From Streptomyces asiaticus (GTDB taxonomy: Bacteria; Actinomycetota; Actinomycetes; Streptomycetales; Streptomycetaceae): a stretch of DNA of 64,000 bases. Both the position numbers and the translations under genes were made by a program. The notes under the pieces were generated by a model. It was not told the origin of the DNA. It saw only the letters and a list, made by a program, of their open reading frames with translations, and searched no databases. Below, piece after piece: positions 1 to 10,480 of this stretch. Position 1 is the stretch's first letter, and each line of letters starts with the position of its first letter. The stretch is taken from assembly GCF_018138715.1 (NCBI RefSeq), contig NZ_JAGSHX010000006.1, positions 3,534,001 to 3,598,000 on the forward strand. Direction: 5' to 3'.

Positions 1-1056
1 GACGCCCCCGTACGACGCGCCCGCGATCACCACCCACGCGCACAGCCCCAGCGCGGCGACCCGGGCGCCGGTGCGGGTGAGGGAGGGCAGGTGGACGGCG
101 CTGCCCAGGCCGAAGAGGGCGGCGGCGAGGAGGAGTTCCTGGGCCGTGGCTGCGGTGTCCAGCACGGTGGTGGACAGGACGTCCGTGCTGCGCAGGGCCG
201 TCATGGCGAGGAAGCCGAGGACGAAGAGCGGCACCAGCGGCGGCCGCCGCCGCTGCGTCTCCTCGCCCTGTGCCGCCTGGCCCTCCGTCCGCTTGGCGCG
301 CCCCCGCGCCCGTACGGACGTCGCGAGCGCCGCGACCAGCGGGGCGAGCAGGGCCACCCGCACCAGCTTGACCAGCACCGCGTCGCCCAGCGCCGACGGC
401 CCCGCGGTCTGTGCGGTGGCCACCACCTGGCCCACGTCGTGCACGCTGGCCCCCACCCACCGGCCGAACGCCTCGTCGCCGAGCCCCAAGGGGTGCTGGA
501 GCAGCGGCAGAACGGCGATGGCGAGCGTGCCGCAGAGCGTCACCAGCGCCACGGAGGTGGCCACATCGCGCTCATCGCTGTCCGACACCTCGCTCACCGC
601 GCCGATCGCGGACGCCCCGCAGATCGAGTAGCCGGTGGCGATCAACAGCGGCTGGTCACCGCGCAGCCCCATCCGGCGACCGAGCCACCAGGTGCCGCAG
701 AAGGTGGCCGCGACCACGCCCAGGACCATCGCCACGGTGGCCCAGCCCAGGCCCAGCACATCGTTCAGGCTGAGTTTGAGGCCGAGCAGCACGATGCCCA
801 GGCGCATCAGACGCTTCCCGGCGAGCGAGAGCCCGGCCCGGCAGACGCCCCGGACCAGGCCGCGCGCCCCCGGCAGATGCGCGGCGACGATGCCCAGCAC
901 CACGGCGGCGGTCAGCAGGGGGACGGCGGGGAGCAGCCGGTGGACGCCCCAGGCGGTCGCGACCCCGGCCGCGGCCAGCCCGAGCCCGTACGCCGGGGCG
1001 GGCGGCCGCCATCCGGCAGCCTGCCGCGCCCGGCCGGGCGCGGCCGCGAGCGTCAC
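1..1056 (-). CDS. YeiH/UPF0324-family putative sulfite/sulfate exporter (C-terminus cut by window edge)
   Basis: A reading frame of 352 codons is open to the left edge, so only a short C-terminal piece is missing. It encodes a polytopic membrane protein with many hydrophobic helices and the family hallmarks ATGYSICGASAIGA and GASVHDVGQVVAT, which I recognise from YeiH-type (UPF0324) transporters. The start is GTG at 1056. It overlaps the TGA of the upstream cysteine dioxygenase gene as GTGA, implying translational coupling. Because cysteine dioxygenase makes cysteine sulfinate, which breaks down to sulfite, export of sulfite or sulfate is the natural role; that is inferred from context, since the family substrate is not settled. 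A LysR gene lies upstream in the same direction, as with yeiE/yeiH in E. coli. The start codon sits on the edge of a 21-bp repeat array, so the start may have shifted. Confidence 0.85.
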   Translation of the reverse strand, partial: MTLAAAPGRARQAAGWRPPAPAYGLGLAAAGVATAWGVHRLLPAVPLLTAAVVLGIVAAHLPGARGLVRGVCRAGLSLAGKRLMRLGIVLLGLKLSLNDVLGLGWATVAMVLGVVAATFCGTWWLGRRMGLRGDQPLLIATGYSICGASAIGAVSEVSDSDERDVATSVALVTLCGTLAIAVLPLLQHPLGLGDEAFGRWVGASVHDVGQVVATAQTAGPSALGDAVLVKLVRVALLAPLVAALATSVRARGRAKRTEGQAAQGEETQRRRPPLVPLFVLGFLAMTALRSTDVLSTTVLDTAATAQELLLAAALFGLGSAVHLPSLTRTGARVAALGLCAWVVIAGASYGGV

Positions 1057-1748
1057 TGGCCGTCCGCCGTCGGAAGGTGGCCGCCCGCCGCCGGGAGGTG
1101 GTCGTCCGCCGCCGGAAGCTGGTCATCCGCCGTCGGGAGCTGGTCATCCGCCGTCGGGAGCTGGCCGCCCGCCGCCGGGAGCCGGTCATCCGCCGCCGGG
1201 AGGTCGTAGACCCGCCGGACGCTGCTGCCCAGGCGGGCGATGTCCGCCCCGTAGACATGGATCGAGATCGCCTTCGTCCCGCAGGCGTTCCACACCCTGT
1301 GGATATCTCCTGGCGGTGCGAATCCGCACACCGCGCCGCGCGGGTTGACCACGTCCTCCACCGCGATCAGCCGCGAGCCCGGCCCGTCCGGGACGAGGCG
1401 GTAGCGCCGCTCGTGCTCCTCGCCCTCGTGGACGCCGGTCACACACCAGGACACATGGTCATGGATCGCCGTGCGCTGGCCGGGCAACCACACCAGCGCG
1501 ACGATCGAGAAGCTGCCGTCGGGCTCGGCGTGCAGGATGTGCTGGCGGTAGCGGTCGGGGTCGCCCGCGCGCTGCTCGGGGGTGAGCAGATCGTCCGCGC
1601 CGAGGTGGGGGGCGAGCCGCTCACCCACCAGATAGGCGGTCACATCGGGCGCCAGGCCCCGGCCGACGGCCTCGCGGACGTCGCCGACGAACGCGCCGAG
1701 GCGTGCCGTGAGAAGACGGGAGGACGGATACGCGGTCGGGGTGGTCAT
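1053..1748 (-). CDS. Cysteine dioxygenase (cupin) with a repetitive C-terminal tail
   Basis: 231 aa. This is a mononuclear iron thiol dioxygenase that oxidises L-cysteine to cysteine sulfinate in the cytoplasm. Both cupin motifs are present: motif 1 contains H96-D-H98 (AIHDHVSWCV) and motif 2 contains GFAPPGDIHRVWN with H150, together forming the 3-His iron site. Residues 1-182 make up a normal bacterial enzyme. Residues 183-231 are a seven-residue repeat tail (for example ADDQLPT) encoded by a 21-bp array and are not part of the cupin fold. The ATG is preceded by GCAGGACG at a suitable distance. The stop overlaps the exporter start, so the two products are probably made together: cysteine catabolism followed by removal of sulfite. 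The LysR gene upstream is the probable regulator. Confidence 0.93.
   Translation of the reverse strand: MTTPTAYPSSRLLTARLGAFVGDVREAVGRGLAPDVTAYLVGERLAPHLGADDLLTPEQRAGDPDRYRQHILHAEPDGSFSIVALVWLPGQRTAIHDHVSWCVTGVHEGEEHERRYRLVPDGPGSRLIAVEDVVNPRGAVCGFAPPGDIHRVWNACGTKAISIHVYGADIARLGSSVRRVYDLPAADDRLPAAGGQLPTADDQLPTADDQLPAADDHLPAAGGHLPTADGQ
1056..1202. repeat. Seven 21-bp tandem repeats forming the 3' end of the cysteine dioxygenase gene
   Basis: Seven consecutive 21-bp units occupy the stretch with no spacer; a typical unit reads CTGGTCATCCGCCGTCGGGA plus G, with a few substitutions between copies. On the minus strand each unit encodes seven residues of the type AADDQLP, TADDQLP or AAGGQLP, giving the dioxygenase a repetitive acidic/proline tail. 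The array starts exactly at the GTG start codon of the exporter gene. Unit number is likely to vary between strains. Confidence 0.9.
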
Positions 1749-1813
1749 GGTGGCAGCGTCCTGCTGCCCGCACCATCACGTCCAACGACAGGTTGTTGAG
1801 CCGTCCCCAAGCT

Positions 1814-1828
1814 CCGCTTATGGATAAG
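1814..1828. promoter_or_regulatory. Candidate LysR operator in the cysteine dioxygenase promoter
   Basis: The sequence CCGCTTATGGATAAG contains the inverted repeat CTTAT-GG-ATAAG. It lies about 65-80 bp upstream of the dioxygenase ATG, in the gap after the LysR stop. The 10-mer CCGCTTATGG occurs again, inverted, upstream of the LysR gene itself at 2768-2777. A motif shared by the regulator's own promoter and its neighbour's promoter suggests the LysR binding site; this is inference. Confidence 0.45.
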
Positions 1829-1831
1829 GGG

Positions 1832-2737
1832 TCAACAGCCGACCCGGTTCCCGGCCACCGTCTTCAGCTCCTCCAGCACCCGCGCGGTGGCCGGTATCCC
1901 CAGGTGCTCGCGGAGGACGTACGCCGAGACATGGCGGCGCGAGGCGGGGTCCAGGGCGCGCCCGGTGACCTTCTGGTGACAGAGGAACGACAGCACCAGG
2001 CCCGGCATCATCGCCACGCCGAGCCCGGCCGCGACCATGCTCTGCACCACCAGATTGTCGTCGGTGGTGAAGGCGATGTCCGGGGCGAAGCCCTGCTCGG
2101 CGCATTCGTGCAGGAAGTTGGCGCGGCACCGCAGACATCCGGCGATCCAGCGCTCCTCGCTCAGCTCGGCCAGCTTGACCGCCCGCCGCCGGGCCAGCGG
2201 ATGGCCGGTCGGCAGCAGCACCGTCAGCTGGTCCTCCAGCAGCGGGATCTCCACCAGCTCGGCGGGGGTCTCCTCGCGCAGCCCCGGATAGGTGAAGGCG
2301 AGGGTGATGTCGCACTCCCCGCGCACCACCCGCCCCAGCGAGTCCGGCGGCTCGCCCTCCAGCAGCTCCACCCGTACCCCCGGATGGGCGGCGGCGAGCC
2401 GGGCCATGGTCTCGGGGATGAGGGTCGCGTTGGCGCTGGGGAAGGCGCAGACCCGCACCCGGCCCGAGCGCAGCCGGGTGATGGCGCTCATCTGCTGCTG
2501 GGCGGTGGAGATGCTGGTCAGAATGGTGTCGGCGTGCCGGGCGAGGGTCTCCCCCGCCTCGGTGAGCCGCATCCCCCGGCCGACCCGGATGAACAGCGGG
2601 CTGCCCACGGCCCGTTCGAGCGCCTTCATCTGCTGGGTGATGGCCGGCTGGGTGTAGCCGAGGGCACGGGCGGCCCCGGAGTAGGAGCCGGAGCGGACCA
2701 CCTCGTGGAACGTCTTGATGTGCCGGGAATCGAACAC
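1832..2737 (-). CDS. LysR-family transcriptional regulator
   Basis: 301 aa from a GTG start. An N-terminal winged HTH (FDSRHIKTFHEVVRSGSYSG, followed by LGYTQPAITQQMKALE) is followed by a LysR substrate-binding domain (residues about 90-295). The GTG was chosen because the HTH begins at the second residue, as is normal for LysR proteins; sequence further upstream has no homologous character and includes repeats. It lies directly upstream of, and in the same direction as, the cysteine dioxygenase/exporter pair and probably controls it in response to a sulfur metabolite. A shared 10-bp motif upstream of both units supports autoregulation. The inducer cannot be read from the sequence. Confidence 0.9.
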   Translation of the reverse strand: MFDSRHIKTFHEVVRSGSYSGAARALGYTQPAITQQMKALERAVGSPLFIRVGRGMRLTEAGETLARHADTILTSISTAQQQMSAITRLRSGRVRVCAFPSANATLIPETMARLAAAHPGVRVELLEGEPPDSLGRVVRGECDITLAFTYPGLREETPAELVEIPLLEDQLTVLLPTGHPLARRRAVKLAELSEERWIAGCLRCRANFLHECAEQGFAPDIAFTTDDNLVVQSMVAAGLGVAMMPGLVLSFLCHQKVTGRALDPASRRHVSAYVLREHLGIPATARVLEELKTVAGNRVGC

Positions 2738-2767
2738 ACTCGCATCATACGGAGCCCGGAACGGAAA

Positions 2768-2777
2768 CCATAAGCGG
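2768..2777 (-). promoter_or_regulatory. Second copy of the CCGCTTATGG motif upstream of lysR
   Basis: On the minus strand this reads CCGCTTATGG, identical to 1814-1823. It is about 30-40 bp upstream of the LysR GTG, where an autoregulatory site would overlap the core promoter. Functional assignment is inference. Confidence 0.4.
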
Positions 2778-2892
2778 GATTTGGGGCCGCACAAGATCGC
2801 CCCTACCGGCGCTTTTGCGTCACGCGGACGGCCGGGACATCGAGCCGCGCCACGAAGCCGGGCCACTGAGCCGGGTCGGAGCCGCCCCACGG

Positions 2893-2991
2893 CCCGGCGC
2901 CACGAGACATACCGCCCGGCGCCACGAGACATACCGCCCGGCGCCACGAGGCATACGGCCCGGCGCCACGAAGCATACGGCCCGGCGCCAC
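2893..2991. repeat. 22-bp intergenic tandem repeat, four and a half copies
   Basis: The unit CCCGGCGCCACGAGACATAC plus CG starts at 2893, 2915, 2937, 2959 and, in partial form, 2981, with exact 22-bp spacing and a few substitutions. It contains the small palindrome GGCGCC. It lies between the divergent LysR and hydrolase genes. There are no spacers, so this is not a CRISPR array. It may move the promoters relative to each other or bind a protein in phased copies; no function is known to me. Confidence 0.9.
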
Positions 2992-3057
2992 ACCCGATGC
3001 GCGAGAGACACCCGGTCAAGGACGGTCAAGATGACGAAGCTGGGGCAAGCTGACCCC

Positions 3058-3933
3058 ATGCCGCACTACACCTCGTACGACGGAACCGAGCTGGCCTACC
3101 GCGTCCTGGAGGCCCGGGACGGCTCGGCGGGGCCACCGCTGATCTGCCTGGCGGGCGGGCCGGGGCGGGACGCCGCGTATCTGGGCGACCTCGGCGGGCT
3201 GGACGCCCATCACACCCTCATCGTCCCCGACAGCCGCGGCACCGGGGACTCGCCGCCGTCCGCCGACCCCATCGGCTACGCCTTCCCCGGGCTCGCCGAG
3301 GACCTCGAGGCGCTCCGCCGCCATCTGGACCTCGTCCGCTTCCCGCTGCTCGCCCATGACGCGGCCGCCGCCACCGCCCAGGCGTACGCGGCCGCCCACC
3401 CCGAGCCGCTCAGCCGCCTGATCGTGGTCAGCCCGGGCGCCCGGCTTCAGGGCGAACTCCCCGAGGACGCCCGGGAGATCTTCGAGTCCCGCGCCGACGA
3501 GCCCTGGTGGGAGGAGGCGTACACGGCGGTGCAGCTCCTGCCCGACACCACCGACCTCCCCGAGATGCGCAGGCTGCTGCTCCAGGCCGCCCCCATGGCG
3601 TACGGCCGCTGGGAGGAGCCCCAGCGGGCGCACGCCGAGAGCGAGGGCGAGCAGCTGGGGCGGGTGGCACGGGCGGGCTTCTGGCAGGGCGTCGACGAGG
3701 CGGGGCGGCGCGCGGTGCTGGCCCGGCTGCGCGAGGTGCCCTGCCCGGTGCTGGCGATCACCGGCGACCGGGACGCGGTGACCGGGATGCGGGCCGGGGA
3801 GCTGGTGGCCGAGTCCTTCCCGGACGGCCGGGCGCGGCCGCTGCCCGGGGTGGGCCACTACCCATGGGTCGACGATCCGGACCTCTTCCGCCAGGTGGTC
3901 GAGGACTTCCTGGCACAGCGCCCCACGCGGTGA
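3058..3933 (+). CDS. Alpha/beta hydrolase, proline-iminopeptidase-like, with Asp at the nucleophile position
   Basis: 291 aa from ATG 3058; an upstream in-frame ATG at 3031 is possible. The fold is clear: an oxyanion-hole loop AGGPGRD (residues 32-38, like the HGGPG of prolyl iminopeptidases), a strand-turn-helix nucleophile elbow, catalytic acid D239 in GDRD, and H267 in GVGHYPW. The elbow reads LLAHDAAAATA. The expected G-x-S-x-G is A-H-D101-A-A, so the serine is replaced by Asp and both glycines by Ala. Asp nucleophiles are known in haloalkane dehalogenases and epoxide hydrolases (HDWG), but those keep the glycine. The protein is either an unusual Asp-dependent hydrolase or catalytically dead. 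It stands alone, divergent from lysR. Confidence 0.85.
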   Translation: MPHYTSYDGTELAYRVLEARDGSAGPPLICLAGGPGRDAAYLGDLGGLDAHHTLIVPDSRGTGDSPPSADPIGYAFPGLAEDLEALRRHLDLVRFPLLAHDAAAATAQAYAAAHPEPLSRLIVVSPGARLQGELPEDAREIFESRADEPWWEEAYTAVQLLPDTTDLPEMRRLLLQAAPMAYGRWEEPQRAHAESEGEQLGRVARAGFWQGVDEAGRRAVLARLREVPCPVLAITGDRDAVTGMRAGELVAESFPDGRARPLPGVGHYPWVDDPDLFRQVVEDFLAQRPTR

Positions 3934-4103
3934 AGGCGGGCCGCGAAGGGGGCCGGGGGCGCGGCGGAGGCGCGGCCGTCAGGCCATGAACGGCGGCCGT
4001 CAACGGCGGCCGTGAACGCAGTGTGTCAGTCGTATGGCAGCCCCCGCCGCTCCGTTGTGCCCGCCCCACCCCGGTCCTATCGTCGAGAACACAACACGAC
4101 ATC

Positions 4104-4178
4104 GGCCGTGTGCCCGAGTGGTTGAGGGGCTCGACTGCAAATCGAGTTACGTGGGTTCGATTCCCGCCACGGCCTCCA
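4104..4178 (+). tRNA. tRNA-Cys (GCA)
   Basis: A complete cloverleaf is visible. The acceptor stem GGCCGTG pairs with CACGGCC, the D stem is CCC/GGG, and the anticodon stem CTCGA/TCGAG closes the loop CTGCAAA with anticodon GCA at 4137-4139. A 4-nt variable loop is followed by a T arm with loop TTCGATT, discriminator T, and an encoded CCA at the end. It reads cysteine codons. I see no duplicated 3' fragment nearby that would mark an integrated element. Confidence 0.96.
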
Positions 4179-4494
4179 CACCCCGGCGCGGGCGCCTCAC
4201 TCGGCGCCCGCGCATTGGGTTGCCTCTCGGTGAACCCCCGACATCCTCTGGACACTCGCGCCCGTAGGGCGCATGCTCATGCACGCGCTCATGGTGTTCC
4301 GGCATCGCGATACTCCAGGTAAACACCTAGGGCTCGGCGATTTTCACAGTCTCGCCACCGAACGGTCTCTTGACCCCCGCACTGAGTGCAATTCCGTCTC
4401 ATAGGGTCGCGTGTGGTGCCTGCGACCGAGCGGAAAACTATTCCCGGTCGGCGGGCACATTTTCGACCGTGGTCCCATTCTCAGTGGGGGAAAT
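4179..4494 (+). promoter_or_regulatory. Leader region between tRNA-Cys and the NRPS gene
   Basis: About 315 bp without a gene. It is noticeably less GC-rich than its surroundings, with patches such as GGAAAACTATTCC and TTTTCAC, as expected for a promoter/leader. A strong Shine-Dalgarno, GTGGGGGAA, stands just before the GTG at 4495. I could not define a convincing -35/-10 pair. Confidence 0.4.
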
Positions 4495-8505
<4,011 letters not shown>

Positions 8506-8520
8506 CGGGCCGGGGCCCAG

Positions 8521-8575
8521 GGTCCGGGCCAGGACTCAGAGCCCGGACCGGGGCCGCTCCCTCGGGGGCGGCCCC
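8521..8575 (+). terminator. Two tandem hairpins after the NRPS gene
   Basis: Hairpin 1: GGTCCGGGC (8521-8529) pairs perfectly with GCCCGGACC (8541-8549) across an 11-nt loop. Hairpin 2: GGGGCCGC (8550-8557) pairs perfectly with GCGGCCCC (8568-8575). There is no T-run, as is usual in Streptomyces. They begin about 15 bp after the NRPS stop. Confidence 0.65.
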
Positions 8576-8736
8576 CGACCCGATTTCGCCGATCGGGCCC
8601 TCGACGATCACAATTCAGCCAGGCGCCCCATCTCGTTCTCCTGCTCTCCTACGCAGGTGAGCAGGGTGGGCGCCTTCATGTGGAGAAGGAGATGAGCTCC
8701 CAGCGAGGAGGCACGTAGTTGGAAGGAAGGCTGGCC

Positions 8737-9429
8737 ATGACAGTGGACGCAACGGACGAGGTGGAGCGGTTCATCCTGGGGGACCGGTTCGCCTGCCTGG
8801 CGGGACGGTCCGCCTGGCGCAAGGGTGGCATCACCCATCGTCACTACGACCGGATGGGATCCCACGATTCGGCCCGGCTGATGGCACTCGACCTCGCGGA
8901 TTTCGTGGCCTCGGCCGACTGGAGCCACCGGTCGTTCACGAGCTTCATCGCGACCTTCGAGCAACCTCGCGGAGTGGATGAGCTGCGGTTCGAGGAGCTG
9001 CTGTGGGAACAGCTCCAGCTACTCCACGAACAGGACTCCCGGTCCCACCGCTGGGCCGAGGGCCGCTCGTCCGACCCGCAGACCAGGGAGTTCGCCTACA
9101 GCGTCGCCGGTCACCCCTTCTTCGTCATCGGCCTGCACGAGACCCACCGCCGCTGGGGCCGCCGTCCTCCCTTCCCGATGCTGGCCTTCAACTCGCATGA
9201 GCAGTTCGACCGCATCAAGGGCGCCAACATGTGGGACCGGCTCGCGGAGAAGATACGCAAGCAGGACATCCAGCTCCAGGGCGACATCAATCCCAACCTG
9301 CTCGAGTACGAGGAGCTCTCCGAGGCCCGCCGCTACTCCGGCCGCCCCAAGCCCGCCGACTGGCAGTGCCCGTTCACCGCCCGCGAGGACGAGCGCGAAC
9401 CCGCCCTGACGGGTCGGCCCCCGGCCTGA
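8737..9429 (+). CDS. YqcI/YcgG-family protein, homologue of heme-dependent N-hydroxylase GntA
   Basis: 230 aa. ATG 8737 was chosen because GGAAGGAAGG precedes it by a good distance. The C-terminal half has the features I associate with the YqcI/YcgG family: AGHPFFVIGLHETHRRWGRR, MLAFNSHEQFDRIK, a run with DIQLQGDINPNL, SEARRYSGR, and the closing WQCPF. One member, GntA of guanitoxin biosynthesis, is a heme enzyme that hydroxylates a guanidino nitrogen. The gene lies about 230 bp downstream of the stand-alone NRPS in the same direction, but tandem hairpins between them suggest separate transcription. An oxidative tailoring or precursor-forming role in the same pathway is inferred. The family has many uncharacterised members, so the reaction here is unknown. 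Confidence 0.8.
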   Translation: MTVDATDEVERFILGDRFACLAGRSAWRKGGITHRHYDRMGSHDSARLMALDLADFVASADWSHRSFTSFIATFEQPRGVDELRFEELLWEQLQLLHEQDSRSHRWAEGRSSDPQTREFAYSVAGHPFFVIGLHETHRRWGRRPPFPMLAFNSHEQFDRIKGANMWDRLAEKIRKQDIQLQGDINPNLLEYEELSEARRYSGRPKPADWQCPFTAREDEREPALTGRPPA

Positions 9430-9440
9430 CCGGAGCGCCT

Positions 9441-9473
9441 GTCACCGGCGGGCGGATGACGCCCGCCGGTGAC
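9441..9473. terminator. Bidirectional terminator hairpin
   Basis: A perfect 14-bp stem GTCACCGGCGGGCG / CGCCCGCCGGTGAC with a 5-nt loop. It sits between the convergent YqcI-like gene and the deacetylase gene and can serve both. Confidence 0.85.
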
Positions 9474-9508
9474 GGACACGGCACTGTGCGGGCGCTCTGC
9501 CTCCCGGT

Positions 9509-10330
9509 TCAGCGCTCCGGGAAGCCGAAGCTGTATCCCTGCTGCTTCAGCCACGGCAGGACCTGGCGCAGTGCCTCGACCGTCTGGCCGCGGTCGCCGC
9601 CCGCGTCGTGGAAGAGCACGGTGGGGCCGTTGGAGATCTCGTTCTTGACGGTGTTGACCTCAGTCTCGACACCCGGCTGCTTGAAGTCCTTGGAGTCCAC
9701 GTTCCAGCCCAGCGGCCGCATGCCCTGCGAGGCGGCGATCTGACGGCTGTACGGGGTGAACGCACCGCCCGGGGCGCGGTAGTAGAGCGGCTTGACGCCG
9801 CCCGACGCCTTGGTGATCAGTCGCTGGGCGTCGAGGATCTCCTTGGACTGGTAGGCGGACGACTTCTTGTCCATGGTCGTGTCGTGCGACATGGAGTGGT
9901 CGCACAGCCGGTGCCCGTCCGCGACCACGTCCTTGACCAGGTCCGGATGGGCCTGGGCCTGCGGGCCGACCATGCAGAAGGTGGCCTTGACGCCGTTGGC
10001 CTTGAGCACCTGGAGGACCTGCGGGGTCCAGGTCGGATCCGGACCGTCGTCGATCGTGATGTTGACGCCCTTGGCGCCCTTGTCGGAGGCGTGGGCTATG
10101 TCCATGTTGACCACGGGAGCGGGCAGTTCGGGGTCCGGCTTGGAGGTCTGGCCCACGATCGGCGTCGGCTTCGGCGTCGGGGACGCGCCCGGATCGGCCT
10201 CGGCGGTTCCGGACTGGGCGGTCCACACGGCGGCCAGGGCGGTCACCCCCACCACACCGAACGCCGCCGCCAGTATCCGGCTGTTCGCCCCCATGAACCG
10301 GTGCCGTGCCATGTCCGCCTCGCTCCCCAT
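9509..10330 (-). CDS. Secreted polysaccharide deacetylase (NodB domain, CE4)
   Basis: 273 aa; the in-frame ATG at 10312 is an equally good start. It has an N-terminal signal sequence or anchor (hydrophobic residues about 18-37) and a short Pro/Thr linker. A CE4 domain follows from about residue 88 with all motifs: TIDDGPD (D94, D95), HSMSH (H145, H149, metal ligands), RAPGGAF, WNVDSKD and VLFHDAGG. It should hydrolyse N-acetyl groups from an extracellular amino-sugar polymer such as peptidoglycan or chitin; the substrate cannot be told from the motifs. It is a single gene with convergent neighbours on both sides or hairpins between, so it is probably monocistronic. Confidence 0.92.
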   Translation of the reverse strand: MGSEADMARHRFMGANSRILAAAFGVVGVTALAAVWTAQSGTAEADPGASPTPKPTPIVGQTSKPDPELPAPVVNMDIAHASDKGAKGVNITIDDGPDPTWTPQVLQVLKANGVKATFCMVGPQAQAHPDLVKDVVADGHRLCDHSMSHDTTMDKKSSAYQSKEILDAQRLITKASGGVKPLYYRAPGGAFTPYSRQIAASQGMRPLGWNVDSKDFKQPGVETEVNTVKNEISNGPTVLFHDAGGDRGQTVEALRQVLPWLKQQGYSFGFPER

Positions 10331-10440
10331 GTCTCCGGTGTCGCTTTCGCAAACATGAGGATGGAGTTGGGGCGGGGAGGGATCCCTCTGTTACACATCT
10401 CGGACAATCCCGTGCCGTAGACGGCGGGGCGGCGGCGAGG

Positions 10441-10463
10441 CGCGGGCGGTGGGCCCGCCCGCG
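10441..10463 (-). terminator. Hairpin terminator of the xanthine-dehydrogenase-like operon
   Basis: A 9-bp perfect stem CGCGGGCGG / CCGCCCGCG with a 5-nt loop, about 20 bp after the stop of the molybdenum subunit gene. Confidence 0.7.
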
Positions 10464-10480
10464 GCCTCCTTATCAGGTGC

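Noticed and set aside
91..1209. Plus-strand open frames over the exporter and dioxygenase
   Set aside because: They are shadows; the minus strand has clear cupin and YeiH motifs and coupled starts.
2893..2991. Possible CRISPR array
   Set aside because: Units of 22 bp are directly adjacent without spacers, and no cas gene is present in the window.
4104..4178. tRNA-Cys as attachment site of an integrated element carrying the NRPS
   Set aside because: No second copy of the tRNA 3' end and no integrase gene are visible; GGTTCGATTCCCGCC recurs only in the tmRNA T arm, which is expected for any T arm.
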